DNA from: Alphaproteobacteria bacterium
Lineage (GTDB): Bacteria; Pseudomonadota; Alphaproteobacteria; Micropepsales; Micropepsaceae
Direction of reading: 5' to 3'
Assembly (NCBI GenBank): GCA_016792565.1
Contig: JAEUMK010000036.1
Span: 1-47,839, forward strand
Length of the DNA stretch: 47,839 nt
Shown: piece after piece, positions 1 through 7,727 of the stretch
Layout: every line of letters starts with the position of its first letter
Numbering within the stretch: position 1 is the stretch's first letter
The notes under the pieces: generated by a model
Seen by the model: the letters and a program-made list of their open reading frames with translations, nothing else
The model's database searches: none
Told to the model about the DNA's origin: nothing
Position numbers and translations under genes: made by a program

Positions 1-133
1 CGACATGAGATGGTCCTTGTTGCGTTGCAACAGACCCAAACGCCACAGCGGATCGAGTGTTCCGCGCGCCGGTTCAGGGCGTACGCAGGAACGCCGTCGT
101 CGCCGTCAATTTCCATGAAATTTCGAAATTAAA

Positions 134-210
134 TGGCGCGCCCGAAAGGATTCGAACCTCTGACCCCCAGATTCGTAGTCTGGTGCTCTATCCAGCTGAG
201 CTACGGGCGC
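134..210 (-). tRNA. tRNA-Arg (anticodon ACG)
   Basis: Read on the minus strand this folds as a full cloverleaf: acceptor GCGCCCG/CGGGCGC, D stem GCTC/GAGC, anticodon stem CCAGA/TCTGG around the loop CTACGAA, and a T arm with TTCGAAT. The anticodon ACG makes it an arginine tRNA, whose A34 is expected to be deaminated to inosine to read CGN codons. The discriminator is G and the 3' CCA is encoded in the DNA. A possible promoter lies about 50 bases upstream. Confidence 0.97.
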
Positions 211-257
211 GCTGGCCGGTGAGGATCGCGGGGCGACCCGTCGGCGAGGGGGCCAGC

Positions 258-285
258 CTTTAAGGGGCGCGGCCGGGAAAGGCAA
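258..285 (-). promoter_or_regulatory. Possible promoter of tRNA-Arg
   Basis: On the minus strand TTGCCT and TTAAAG are separated by 16 bases and sit about 50 bases before the tRNA. This fits a sigma70-type -35/-10 pair, but it is inferred from pattern only. Confidence 0.35.
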
Positions 286-370
286 GCCCCGCATCGACCG
301 TCCCGCGCGCCCCTGGCGGCGGGGCCTGCGGCGCTTGACGAAGGCGGCGCGGCGGCGCACCGCAAGGCGC

Positions 371-1072
371 ATGGACGATCCCGACACGGCCCGCTGGCGC
401 GAGATCTGGCCCTTCACCGCGCTGATGCTCGCCATGGCGCTGGTCCTGGCGGCCGGCGGCGAACACTGGCTGACGCCGGCGGCGCTGGGCGCCGACCGCG
501 TGGCGCTGGCCGACTGGGCGGCGCGCCATGCCCTCGTCGCGCCCTTCGCGGTGGCGGCCGCGGCGGCCGCGGCGGCGCTGCTGGCGGTGCCCGGCGAGGC
601 CGGGGTCGCGATGGCCGGCGGACTCTTCCACGGGGCGCCGGCTGGCGCGCTGCTGGCGGCCGGCGGCGCGACGCTGGGCGCGACCGCGCTGATGCTGGCG
701 GCCCGGCGGGCGCTGCGGCCCATGCTGAGGCGCAGCCCGGCGCGCTGGCTGATCGGCGCCGAACAGGCGCTGCAGCGCCACGGCCTGTGGTGGCTGCTGG
801 CGCTGCGCCTCGCCTTTCCCCAGGTGCCGCTGCTGGTGACCCTGCTGGCGGCGGCGCTGGGGGCGCGGACCCGCGACTTCGCCCTGGCGACGGGGCTGGG
901 CACGCTGCCCGGCGCCTTCGTGATGGCCTCGGCCGGGGCGCAGATGGCCTCAGCCGGCCCGCCCGGCGGAGATCCGCTGAGCGCCTGGCCGGCGCCGCTC
1001 GTCTTCGCGGGGCTGGCCTTGGCCGCCCTCTTGCCTATCCTCGCCGCGATGACCAGGCGAGGCAGATCATGA
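371..1072 (+). CDS. VTT/TVP38-TMEM64 (DedA-like) family membrane protein
   Basis: A 233-residue, very hydrophobic protein with about five membrane segments. It has the features of the VTT (SNARE-associated) family: a Gly-rich re-entrant stretch GGLFHGAPAGALLAAGG near residues 83-99 and a LRLAFPQVP motif at 145-153 followed by further helices. These inner-membrane proteins are linked to lipid or small-molecule transport, and the exact role here is unknown. The ATG at 371 is preferred to a TTG at 335, because the extra 12 residues are only Arg/Ala-rich. Its stop overlaps the next start by four bases (ATGA), so it is probably cotranscribed with the histidine kinase and glucokinase. Confidence 0.85.
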   Translation: MDDPDTARWREIWPFTALMLAMALVLAAGGEHWLTPAALGADRVALADWAARHALVAPFAVAAAAAAAALLAVPGEAGVAMAGGLFHGAPAGALLAAGGATLGATALMLAARRALRPMLRRSPARWLIGAEQALQRHGLWWLLALRLAFPQVPLLVTLLAAALGARTRDFALATGLGTLPGAFVMASAGAQMASAGPPGGDPLSAWPAPLVFAGLALAALLPILAAMTRRGRS

Positions 1073-2490
1073 GCGCGGGCGAGCCGCGGCGCGGCGGCCT
1101 CGTCCGCTCGCTGTCGGGGCGGCTGCTGCTGCTGACCGTCGGCTTCGCGCTGGCGGCGCAGCTGACCGCCTATGTGCCGATCGTCGCCGGCCAGCACCAG
1201 GAGCTGCTGAGCAGCCGGATCGCGGCGGCGCAGACCGCCGTGCTGGCGCTGGAGGAGACCGAGAACAACGAGGTCAGCCCGCGCCTGCGCCAGGAGCTGC
1301 TCGCCAATGCCGGGGTGAAGGCGGTGGCGCTGAAGCGCGACGAGGCGCGGCTGCTGTTCCTCGCCGACGACATGCCCGGGCCGGTCTCGAAGGTCTACGA
1401 TCTGCGCGGGCGCGGCTGGGCGACGGCGATCGGCGACGCGGCCGAGGCGCTGTGGAGCGGCGGCGACCGGGTGCTGCGCATCATCGACACGCCGCGCCTG
1501 GGCGGCGGCCAGTTCATCGAGGCGATCGTCGAGGAAAGGCCGATCCGCGAGGCGCTCGCCGCGTTCGCGCGGCGCACCTTCTTCATCGGCCTGGCGATCG
1601 CCATGGCGACCGGAGCGCTGGTCTTCCTGGCCCTCAACCTGGCGCTGGTCCGGCCGATGCGCCGGCTGATCCGCTCGATGACCGCCTTCGGGGAGCAGCC
1701 CGAGAGCGGCGACCGCGTGCTGGTGCCGAGCGGCCGGCGCGACGAGATCGGCGATGCCGAAGTGGCGCTCGCCGCCCTGCAAGGCGAAGTCCGCCACTCG
1801 CTGACCCAGCGCGCCCACCTGGCGGCGATGGGCGCGGCGGTCGCCAAGATCAATCACGATCTGCGCAACATGCTGGCCGGCGCGCAGCTCGCCTCGGAGC
1901 GGCTGGAGCAGTCGCGCGACAGGAACGTCCGGGCGATGGCGCCGCGCCTCATCCGCACGCTCGACCGGGCGATCGCGCTGGCGACCGACACGCTGACCTA
2001 CGGCAAGGCCGGCGAACGCGCGCCGCTGCGCGAGGACGTCAGGCTGCGCGAGCTGGTGCAGGACGCCGCCGCCGCGGCCGGCGCGGCCGACCGCCCGCCG
2101 GTCGTCTTCGAGAACGCGGTCGGCGACGATGTCACGGCCTGGGCGGACAACGAGCAGCTGTTCCGCATCCTGCTCAACCTGCTGCGCAACGCCGCCGAGG
2201 CGATCGACCGGACGGGGCGGCCGGCCCGCCTGAGCGTGACGGCGGGCGCCAGCGGCGCGGACACGGCGATCGAGATCGCCGACGAAGGCCCCGGCATTCC
2301 CGATGCGCTGCTGCCGCATCTCTTCCAGCCCTTCGGCGGGGCCGGGCGGGTGAGCGGCACCGGGCTCGGCCTCGCCATCGCCCGCGAGCTGGCGCGCAAT
2401 CACGGCGGCGATCTGACGCTGGTGCGGACCGGCCCGGCGGGCACCGCCTTCCGCGTCGTACTCCCCGGCCGGCGGGAGCGCGGCCGATGA
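1069..2490 (+). CDS. Membrane sensor histidine kinase (HAMP, HisKA, HATPase_c)
   Basis: A 473-residue protein. It has an N-terminal membrane segment (about residues 16-40), a periplasmic sensor region of about 130 residues, a second membrane segment (171-193), a HAMP linker (194-245), an H box INHDLRNML with the likely phospho-acceptor His263, and an ATP-binding domain. That domain shows an N box with NEQLFRILLNLLRNAAEAI (361-379), DEGPGIP (405-411), LFQPFGG (418-424) and GTGLGLAIA (430-438). It should autophosphorylate and pass phosphate to a response regulator, but no regulator gene is adjacent, so it is an orphan kinase here. It overlaps both neighbours by ATGA junctions. The signal sensed is unknown. 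Confidence 0.95.
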   Translation: MSAGEPRRGGLVRSLSGRLLLLTVGFALAAQLTAYVPIVAGQHQELLSSRIAAAQTAVLALEETENNEVSPRLRQELLANAGVKAVALKRDEARLLFLADDMPGPVSKVYDLRGRGWATAIGDAAEALWSGGDRVLRIIDTPRLGGGQFIEAIVEERPIREALAAFARRTFFIGLAIAMATGALVFLALNLALVRPMRRLIRSMTAFGEQPESGDRVLVPSGRRDEIGDAEVALAALQGEVRHSLTQRAHLAAMGAAVAKINHDLRNMLAGAQLASERLEQSRDRNVRAMAPRLIRTLDRAIALATDTLTYGKAGERAPLREDVRLRELVQDAAAAAGAADRPPVVFENAVGDDVTAWADNEQLFRILLNLLRNAAEAIDRTGRPARLSVTAGASGADTAIEIADEGPGIPDALLPHLFQPFGGAGRVSGTGLGLAIARELARNHGGDLTLVRTGPAGTAFRVVLPGRRERGR

Positions 2491-3440
2491 GCGCCGAAAT
2501 CCTGTTGGCCGACGCTGGCGGCACCCATACGCGCTTCGCGATCGCCCGCGCCGGCGCGATCGGGCCGCACCGCGTCGTCGACAGCGCCGCCCACGCGCGC
2601 TTCGCCGACGCCGCGCGGGACTTTCTCGCAGCCAGCGGCGCCCGGCCGGGGCGGGCCGCGATCGCCGCGGCGGGTCCGCAGGCGGGCGGCGCCGTCACGC
2701 TGACCAACGGACCGCGCTGGCGGATCGCGCCGGACGAGGTGGGGGCATCGCTGGGGATCGCCGAGGTGCGCGTCGCCAACGATTTCGCGGCGCTCGCGGC
2801 GGGGGCGCCCAGCCTGCCGTCCGGGTCTCTGAGCGAAGTCGCGCCGGGGACGGCGGACCCGGCCGGCGCCATCGCCGTGATCGGCCCGGGCACCGGGCTC
2901 GGCGTCGCGCTGCTGGCCCCGCTGGGCGGCGGGCGCTCCCTCGTGCTGCCGGGCGAAGGCGGCCATGCCGGTCTCTCGCCGGCGACGGCGCGCGAGATGG
3001 CGGTGCTGGGCGCCCTGATCGAGCGCTTCGGCCATGTGAAGGCGGAGCACGTGCTGTCGGGTCCGGGGCTCGAAAACCTCTGGCAAACCCTCGCCGCGCT
3101 GGACGGCGCGACGGACGCTTCGCCACCCTCGGCCGCCGAGATCGCCGGGCGCGCGGCGACGGGCTCCTGCCCGCGGTCGGGCGAGAGCGTCGCCCTTTTC
3201 GCCGCCTGGCTCGGCGGCTTTGCGGGCGACGTGGCGCTGATCGCCGGCGCGACCGGCGGGGTCTATCTGGCGGGCGGCATCCTGCCGCGCTGGGGGGCGC
3301 TGTTCGACCGGGCGGCGTTCCGCGCCCGCTTCGTCGCCAAGGGAACGCACAGGACGCTGATGGAGGCGATGCCGGTGAAGCTGATCGTCGATCCGCTGGC
3401 GACCTTTCGCGGCCTGCTCACCCTGTTCGATGCGGCCTGA
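2487..3440 (+). CDS. glk: Glucokinase
   Basis: A 317-residue cytoplasmic ROK/hexokinase-fold enzyme that phosphorylates glucose with ATP to glucose 6-phosphate. Visible motifs are the N-terminal phosphate loop DAGGTHTR (9-16), the catalytic aspartate in NDFAA (Asp99), the second phosphate motif GPGTGLG (133-139) and EGGH (157-160), which in bacterial glucokinases contacts sugar. The length matches the proteobacterial Glk family. The ATG overlaps the stop of the histidine kinase gene, placing glk third in the operon. The next gene converges on it, and a hairpin lies between them. Confidence 0.93.
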   Translation: MSAEILLADAGGTHTRFAIARAGAIGPHRVVDSAAHARFADAARDFLAASGARPGRAAIAAAGPQAGGAVTLTNGPRWRIAPDEVGASLGIAEVRVANDFAALAAGAPSLPSGSLSEVAPGTADPAGAIAVIGPGTGLGVALLAPLGGGRSLVLPGEGGHAGLSPATAREMAVLGALIERFGHVKAEHVLSGPGLENLWQTLAALDGATDASPPSAAEIAGRAATGSCPRSGESVALFAAWLGGFAGDVALIAGATGGVYLAGGILPRWGALFDRAAFRARFVAKGTHRTLMEAMPVKLIVDPLATFRGLLTLFDAA

Positions 3441-3448
3441 CGCGCGGG

Positions 3449-3485
3449 CCGCAAAAAGCAAACAGGCGGCCCCGGAGGGCCGCCT
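3449..3485 (-). terminator. Intrinsic terminator after the cytochrome c gene
   Basis: AGGCGGCCC and GGGCCGCCT form a 9-bp stem with a CGGA loop (3464-3485). On the minus strand it is followed by TGTTTGCTTTTTGC, a T-rich tract. It lies in the convergent gap between glk and the cytochrome gene and may act in both directions. Confidence 0.75.
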
Positions 3486-3512
3486 GCGCGCGATCGTCCG
3501 CGGTGCGGGGCG

Positions 3513-4349
3513 TCAGTTGCCGGGCGTCGCCGGGGTCGGCGTCGTGGGCTGGTCGCCGGTCGGCGCGGAGGGCTCGCCCGAGGGCGGCGTGTTCGCGTCG
3601 ATGCGCTCGGGCGGTTCGATGGCGGCCGGGGCCGGCGGCGGCGCGGGCTCGAGCGGCGTGCCGGCATCGGGCACCGACTTGTCGTCGGCGGGTTCGCCGG
3701 CCGGGGCCGGTTCGCCCTCGCCGGCCGGCGTCGCGCCTTCGGCCGGAGGGGCATCGGCGGGCGCGCCTTCGGCGGGGGCCGCACCGGCCGGAGCCGGGGC
3801 GGGAAGCGGATAGGGCGAATCGGCCCAGGTCCGCATATAGGCGATCAGCGCGATGCGATCCTCGGACTTCTTGAGGCCGGCGAAGGCCATCTTGGTCTTC
3901 GGAATCGCCTTGCCCGGCGCCTCGAGGAATTTGTAGAGCGCGGCATAGTCCCAGGGCTCGCCGGACTTCGCCTTGATCGCCTCGGAATAGGCGAAGGCGT
4001 CGCCGAGATGGGCGTGGTTGGCGCCGACGACTCCATAGAGATTGGGGCCGATCTTGTTCTCGCCGCCCTTGGTCCAGGTGTGGCACTGGGCGCACTTGGC
4101 GGCGACCTTCTCGCCGGCCGCGAGATCGGCCGACGCGAGCACGGTGCCGAAATCGGGCAGCGCGACCTCGACAGGGCCGGCGTCGCCGCCCTCCGCCGGG
4201 CCGGCGCTTTCGACGCCCGCCACCACGTAGCCCGGTTCGGCCGGCACCTCAGGCGCGTAGAGCGTCTTGGTCAGCTCGTTGATGCCGAGCACGGCCAGGG
4301 CCGAAAACCCGAGCCCCATGAAAATCTTGTTCCACTCGAAGGAATCCAT
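3513..4349 (-). CDS. Membrane-anchored class I cytochrome c (CycM-like)
   Basis: A 278-residue protein. An uncleaved N-terminal membrane anchor (about residues 8-24, after MDSFEWNKI) is followed by a linker and a class I cytochrome c domain with the haem site CAQCH (86-90) and a likely axial methionine in KTKMAFAG (Met154). The domain matches the short-chain mitochondrial/CycM type that carries electrons between the bc1 complex and the terminal oxidase on the periplasmic face. The last ~95 residues are a low-complexity Ala/Pro/Glu tail with no recognised fold. The ATG at 4349 is chosen because the anchor follows at once; an upstream ATG at 4379 adds ten unlikely residues. Confidence 0.92.
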   Translation of the reverse strand: MDSFEWNKIFMGLGFSALAVLGINELTKTLYAPEVPAEPGYVVAGVESAGPAEGGDAGPVEVALPDFGTVLASADLAAGEKVAAKCAQCHTWTKGGENKIGPNLYGVVGANHAHLGDAFAYSEAIKAKSGEPWDYAALYKFLEAPGKAIPKTKMAFAGLKKSEDRIALIAYMRTWADSPYPLPAPAPAGAAPAEGAPADAPPAEGATPAGEGEPAPAGEPADDKSVPDAGTPLEPAPPPAPAAIEPPERIDANTPPSGEPSAPTGDQPTTPTPATPGN

Positions 4350-4403
4350 GCCCCTCTCCGCACAATGCGTGGACGGCAACCACGCGCTACACGCCAGCGC
4401 GCT

Positions 4404-4433
4404 TTGACCCCGACGCGGCGGCGATCCTATAAC
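4404..4433 (+). promoter_or_regulatory. Probable promoter of kdsB-pheA
   Basis: TTGACC (4404-4409) and TATAAC (4428-4433) are separated by 18 bases and end about 60 bases before kdsB. This is a good match to a sigma70 -35/-10 pair. Confidence 0.55.
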
Positions 4434-4495
4434 CCGTCGCCCGCGCGGGCGGAAGGCCTTGCAGGCGGCAGGGAAACTAAAGTCCGCGCACCGAC

Positions 4496-5266
4496 TTGAG
4501 CGAGACTTCCGACTTGACGTTACGTCCGATCGTCCTCATCCCGGCCCGCATGGCCTCGACCCGCCTGCCGGGCAAGCCGCTCGCCGACATCGCCGGCCGG
4601 CCGATGGTCGTGCGCGTGCTGGAGAAGGCGGCGGAGGCCGGTTTCCGGCGGATTGCGGTCGCCTGCGCGGAGGAGGAGATCGCGGCGGCGGTGCGCGCGG
4701 CCGGCGGCGAGGCGATCGCGACCGACCCTGACCACCCGTCGGGCTCCGACCGCATCGCCGAGGCGCTGGCCCGGATCGACCCGGACCGCGCCTATGACGC
4801 GGTCGTCAATCTGCAGGGCGATCTGCCGACGCTGGAGTCGCAGGCGATTCGCGACGTCGCGGCGGCGCTGGAGGAGAGCGGCGCCGACATCGCCACGCTG
4901 GTCGCCCCCTGCGCCGCGGAGGACCGCGCCAATCCCAATGTCGTCAAGGCGGTCGTCGCCTGGAACGAGGGCGGCCGGACCGGCCGGGCGCTCTATTTCA
5001 CGCGGGCGAGCGCCCCCTGGGGCGAGGGCGAACTGCTGCACCATATCGGCATCTACGCCTATCGCCGGGCGGCGCTGGAGCGCTTCGTCGCCCTGCCCCC
5101 CTCGCCGCTGGAGAAGCGCGAGAAGCTGGAACAGCTCAGGGCGCTGGAAGCCGGGATGACCATCGCCGTCGCCCGCGTGGGCGGCGTGCCGCTGGGCGTC
5201 GATACGCCCGAGGATCTTGAAAAGGCGCGGGCCGCGTTCGGCCGCGCCACGGAGACACACCCATGA
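4496..5266 (+). CDS. kdsB: 3-deoxy-manno-octulosonate cytidylyltransferase
   Basis: CMP-KDO synthetase activates KDO with CTP for the inner core of lipopolysaccharide. The N-terminal signature [15 protein letters not shown], the central VNLQGDLP (NxQGD) substrate loop and the C-terminal [11 protein letters not shown] are typical, and about 256 residues is the family length. No ATG lies upstream of the signature: the first in-frame ATG (4550) falls inside it and would remove the nucleotide-binding start. The gene must therefore begin at a TTG, either 4496 (taken here) or 4514. Neither has a strong ribosome site. It ends in an ATGA overlap with pheA. Confidence 0.93.
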   Translation: MSETSDLTLRPIVLIPARMASTRLPGKPLADIAGRPMVVRVLEKAAEAGFRRIAVACAEEEIAAAVRAAGGEAIATDPDHPSGSDRIAEALARIDPDRAYDAVVNLQGDLPTLESQAIRDVAAALEESGADIATLVAPCAAEDRANPNVVKAVVAWNEGGRTGRALYFTRASAPWGEGELLHHIGIYAYRRAALERFVALPPSPLEKREKLEQLRALEAGMTIAVARVGGVPLGVDTPEDLEKARAAFGRATETHP

Positions 5267-6138
5267 ACAGCCTCATCGCCAAAGCCCGGCGCGTCGCCTT
5301 CCAGGGGGAGCCCGGCGCGTTCGGCAACCAGGCGGCGCGCGAGTCGCTGCCTCATGCCGAGGCGGTGGCGAAGGAGACCTTCGAGGACGCGGTCGAGGCG
5401 GTGCGTTCGGGCGAGAGCGATCTTGCGATCATTCCGGTCGAGAACTCGCTGCATGGCCGCATTGCCGACATCCACCATCTGCTGCCCGAGGCCGGGCTGC
5501 ACATCGTCGGCGAGCACTTCGTGCGCATCAATCTGCAATTGCTGGGGCTGAAAGGCGCGCCGCTCGCCGGCGTGCGCACCATCGTCAGCCAGGGCCCGGC
5601 GCTCGGCCAATGCCGCAGGCTGATCCGCGAGATGAAGCTGCATGCGCAGGAATGGCACGATACGGCGGGCGCGGCGCGCCATGTCGCCGAGCTGGGCGAT
5701 CCCAGCGTCGCGGCGGTCGCCTCGCGGCTGGCCGGCGAACTCTACGGGCTGGAGGTGCTCAAAGCCGACGTCGAGGACGCGGCGCACAACATGACGCGGT
5801 TCCTGATCATGGCGCGCGAGGCCGAGACGGCGCCGCGCGGCGCGGCCGGGCTCACCGTCACCAGCCTCGTCTTCCGTGTACGGAACGTTCCGGCGGCGCT
5901 CTACAAGGCGCTGGGCGGCTTCGCCACCAACGGGATCAACATGACCAAGCTGGAGAGCTATCAGCTGGGCGGGACCTTTACCGCAACGCAGTTCTATCTG
6001 GAGATCGACGGCCACCCCGAGGAGCGCAACGTGCGCCTCGCCCTGGAGGAGCTGCAGTTCTTCTCCAGCCATGTACAGGTGCTGGGCGTCTATCCCGGCC
6101 ATCCCTTCCGGGTCGCCGCGCAGGCGGCCGCAGCTTGA
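5263..6138 (+). CDS. pheA: Prephenate dehydratase (monofunctional, with ACT domain)
   Basis: A 291-residue enzyme that converts prephenate to phenylpyruvate in phenylalanine synthesis. The N-terminal two thirds hold the dehydratase domain, starting [13 protein letters not shown], with ENSLHGR and the catalytic-type NMTRF motif. The C-terminal ACT domain contains [18 protein letters not shown], which corresponds to the phenylalanine-binding regulatory segment. No chorismate mutase domain is present, unlike the enterobacterial fusion. It is translationally coupled to kdsB by a four-base overlap, an arrangement common in alphaproteobacteria. Confidence 0.96.
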   Translation: MNSLIAKARRVAFQGEPGAFGNQAARESLPHAEAVAKETFEDAVEAVRSGESDLAIIPVENSLHGRIADIHHLLPEAGLHIVGEHFVRINLQLLGLKGAPLAGVRTIVSQGPALGQCRRLIREMKLHAQEWHDTAGAARHVAELGDPSVAAVASRLAGELYGLEVLKADVEDAAHNMTRFLIMAREAETAPRGAAGLTVTSLVFRVRNVPAALYKALGGFATNGINMTKLESYQLGGTFTATQFYLEIDGHPEERNVRLALEELQFFSSHVQVLGVYPGHPFRVAAQAAAA

Positions 6139-6219
6139 CGCGCACGGTTGCCGCCCGCCCCCGGCGCGCCGATGATCGCTGCGATTCGCGCGTCCCGCCG
6201 GACGCCAAGGAACAGAGCC

Positions 6220-6552
6220 ATGACACACGCAAGCCGCCTGGCCGCCGCCCTGTCCGTCGCCGGCCTCGCCGCGCTCGCCGCCTGCGCGACGCCGCCCGGG
6301 CGCTTCGGCGGCGATCCCGGGCGCGGCGAGAAGGTGGTCGCCGAATGGTGCGCCGCCTGCCACAGCGTGCGCGGCGTGGAGAGCGACCAGGACCGCGCCC
6401 CGACCTACGAGCAGATCGCCCAGCGGCCCGGACGCGACCGGGCCTATCTGGCCGCCTTCCTTGAGGAAGACCATTTCCCGATGTCGACCTACCGCCTGCT
6501 CGACGACGAGAAGGCGGATGTGGTGGCGCTGATCGTCTCGCTGAAGAAGTAG
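6220..6552 (+). CDS. Small cytochrome c lipoprotein
   Basis: A 110-residue protein with a hydrophobic signal ending in a lipobox (LAALAAC, Cys22) and one haem c site CAACH (Cys44, Cys47, His48). A methionine in HFPMS (Met88) is a plausible axial ligand. It is probably a monohaem electron carrier tethered to a periplasmic membrane face, with unknown redox partner. AAGGA upstream supports the ATG at 6220; a longer reading from 6148 lacks a ribosome site and would hide the signal. It converges on nudC with 12 bases between them. Confidence 0.85.
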   Translation: MTHASRLAAALSVAGLAALAACATPPGRFGGDPGRGEKVVAEWCAACHSVRGVESDQDRAPTYEQIAQRPGRDRAYLAAFLEEDHFPMSTYRLLDDEKADVVALIVSLKK

Positions 6553-6564
6553 CGCCGCCCGGCG

Positions 6565-7509
6565 TCAGTCCGTCTCGGCCCAGGCGCGGATCAGCTGATG
6601 GGCGATCGCCAGCCTGGGCGGCACCCAGAAACCCTCCGGCCCCTGGCCCGCCAGCGTCGCGCGCACCGTCGCCTTGTCGACCCAGCGGGCCTCGGCCAGT
6701 TCGTTCTCGTCGACCGTGATGGCGTCCGATTCGGCCTCGGCGAAGCAGCCGATCATCAGCTGCGAGGGCCAGGGCCAAGGCTGGGTCGAGTGGTAGCGCA
6801 CCGAGGCGACGCGCACCCCCGCCTCCTCGAAGAGTTCGCGCGCCACCGCCTCCTCGATCGTCTCGCCCGGCTCGATGAAGCCGGCGAGCGCCGAGAACAT
6901 GCCTTTCGGGAAAGCCCGGCCGCGGCCGAGCAGGCATTTGTCCTCCCAGGTCGCCAGCATGATCGCCACCGGATCGACGCGCGGGAAGTGCTCGGCCTTG
7001 CAGACCCCGCATTCGCGCTTGTAGCCGCCCTCGCTGAGCGCCGTGGGGGCGCCGCAGGCAGCGCAGAAGCGGTGGCGCTGGTGCCAGTCGATCATCGACT
7101 TGGCCTGGGCGAGAATCGCCGCATCGCCGGCCGGCAGCTCCATGGCGAGGCCGCGCAGGTCGGGGAAGGTGCCGAGGCCGGCCAGCGGACCTTCGTTTTC
7201 CGGGTCGCGGGCGGCCGAGATGTCGATCGCGAAATAGGCGCCGCCCTTGTCCTGGCCGAGAAAGACAAGCGGCGCGCCCGGGCCCATCAGGTTCTCGCAG
7301 AGGCCGGGGCGGAGAAAGCCGGCTTCCGGCCGCCCGTCGGCCCCCTTCATGGCGAAGGGCCGCAGCTTCCAGAAGGGGATGACGAGGGTGGACGGCTCCT
7401 TGAATCTCAGGGCGATCCAGCCGGCATCGGCGCGCTTCTCGCTGGCGCGGTCGAGCGGGTTGTTGGCGAACGTGTTGGGGCTGGCGAAGGTGAAGGGCAT
7501 GGCCGGCAT
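6565..7509 (-). CDS. nudC: NAD+ diphosphatase / NADH pyrophosphatase
   Basis: A 314-residue Nudix hydrolase that cleaves NAD(H) to NMN(H) and AMP and, in related enzymes, removes NAD caps from RNA. A zinc ribbon uses Cys149, Cys152, Cys167 and Cys170 (FCAACG and RECGVC). The Nudix box starts GFIEPGETIEEA at residue 210 and ends in RELFEEAGV. The NudC-specific SQPWPFPxS motif follows as STQPWPWPSQ. The start could be Met1 or Met4 of MPAMPF. Its 5' end faces the SRP RNA gene. Confidence 0.95.
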   Translation of the reverse strand: MPAMPFTFASPNTFANNPLDRASEKRADAGWIALRFKEPSTLVIPFWKLRPFAMKGADGRPEAGFLRPGLCENLMGPGAPLVFLGQDKGGAYFAIDISAARDPENEGPLAGLGTFPDLRGLAMELPAGDAAILAQAKSMIDWHQRHRFCAACGAPTALSEGGYKRECGVCKAEHFPRVDPVAIMLATWEDKCLLGRGRAFPKGMFSALAGFIEPGETIEEAVARELFEEAGVRVASVRYHSTQPWPWPSQLMIGCFAEAESDAITVDENELAEARWVDKATVRATLAGQGPEGFWVPPRLAIAHQLIRAWAETD

Positions 7510-7554
7510 GATTCACACGGGGGCCGGGCGGCGCGCAAGCCGTGCGTTCAAGAC

Positions 7555-7585
7555 TTGCGGAAAGCCCCCGCGCTTCTGATATACT
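7555..7585 (+). promoter_or_regulatory. Probable promoter of the SRP RNA gene
   Basis: TTGCGG (7555-7560) and TATACT (7580-7585) lie just before the SRP RNA 5' end. The 19-base spacer is slightly long, but the -10 is strong and correctly placed. Confidence 0.55.
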
Positions 7586-7588
7586 CGT

Positions 7589-7690
7589 TTCGGGAGGTTG
7601 GCGCGGACGTGATCCTCGCCAACCCGGTCAGGTCCGGAAGGAAGCAGCCGTAACGAGTTCTTCTCGGGTCGATGTCAGCCTCCCACCCGT
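7589..7690 (+). ncRNA. ffs: Signal recognition particle 4.5S-type RNA
   Basis: The conserved SRP RNA core GGTCAGGTCCGGAAGGAAGC is present at 7626-7645, containing the GGAA tetraloop and the Ffh-binding internal loop. Flanking arms (CGGGAGG near the start and CCTCCCACCC near the end) pair to close the long hairpin, giving about 100 bases, the bacterial small form. Its place just before dnaX is a classic alphaproteobacterial arrangement. The ends are estimated from pairing. Confidence 0.95.
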
Positions 7691-7727
7691 TTCCATCTCC
7701 TCCTGCGACAGAGGCGCGACGCGGCGC

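Noticed and set aside
113-136. Imperfect palindrome around AATTTCGAAATT at the tRNA 3' end
   Set aside because: It overlaps the encoded CCA and has no clear terminator or attachment-site role; no second copy was seen in the window.
335-370. TTG start extending the VTT protein
   Set aside because: The added residues are Arg/Ala-rich, with no ribosome site; the ATG at 371 gives a normal N-terminus.
106-2403. A 765-codon open frame on the minus strand, and other long frames opposite real genes
   Set aside because: They are mirror frames caused by G/C bias in third positions of real genes. Their translations are low-complexity Arg/Ala/Gly-rich and match no family.
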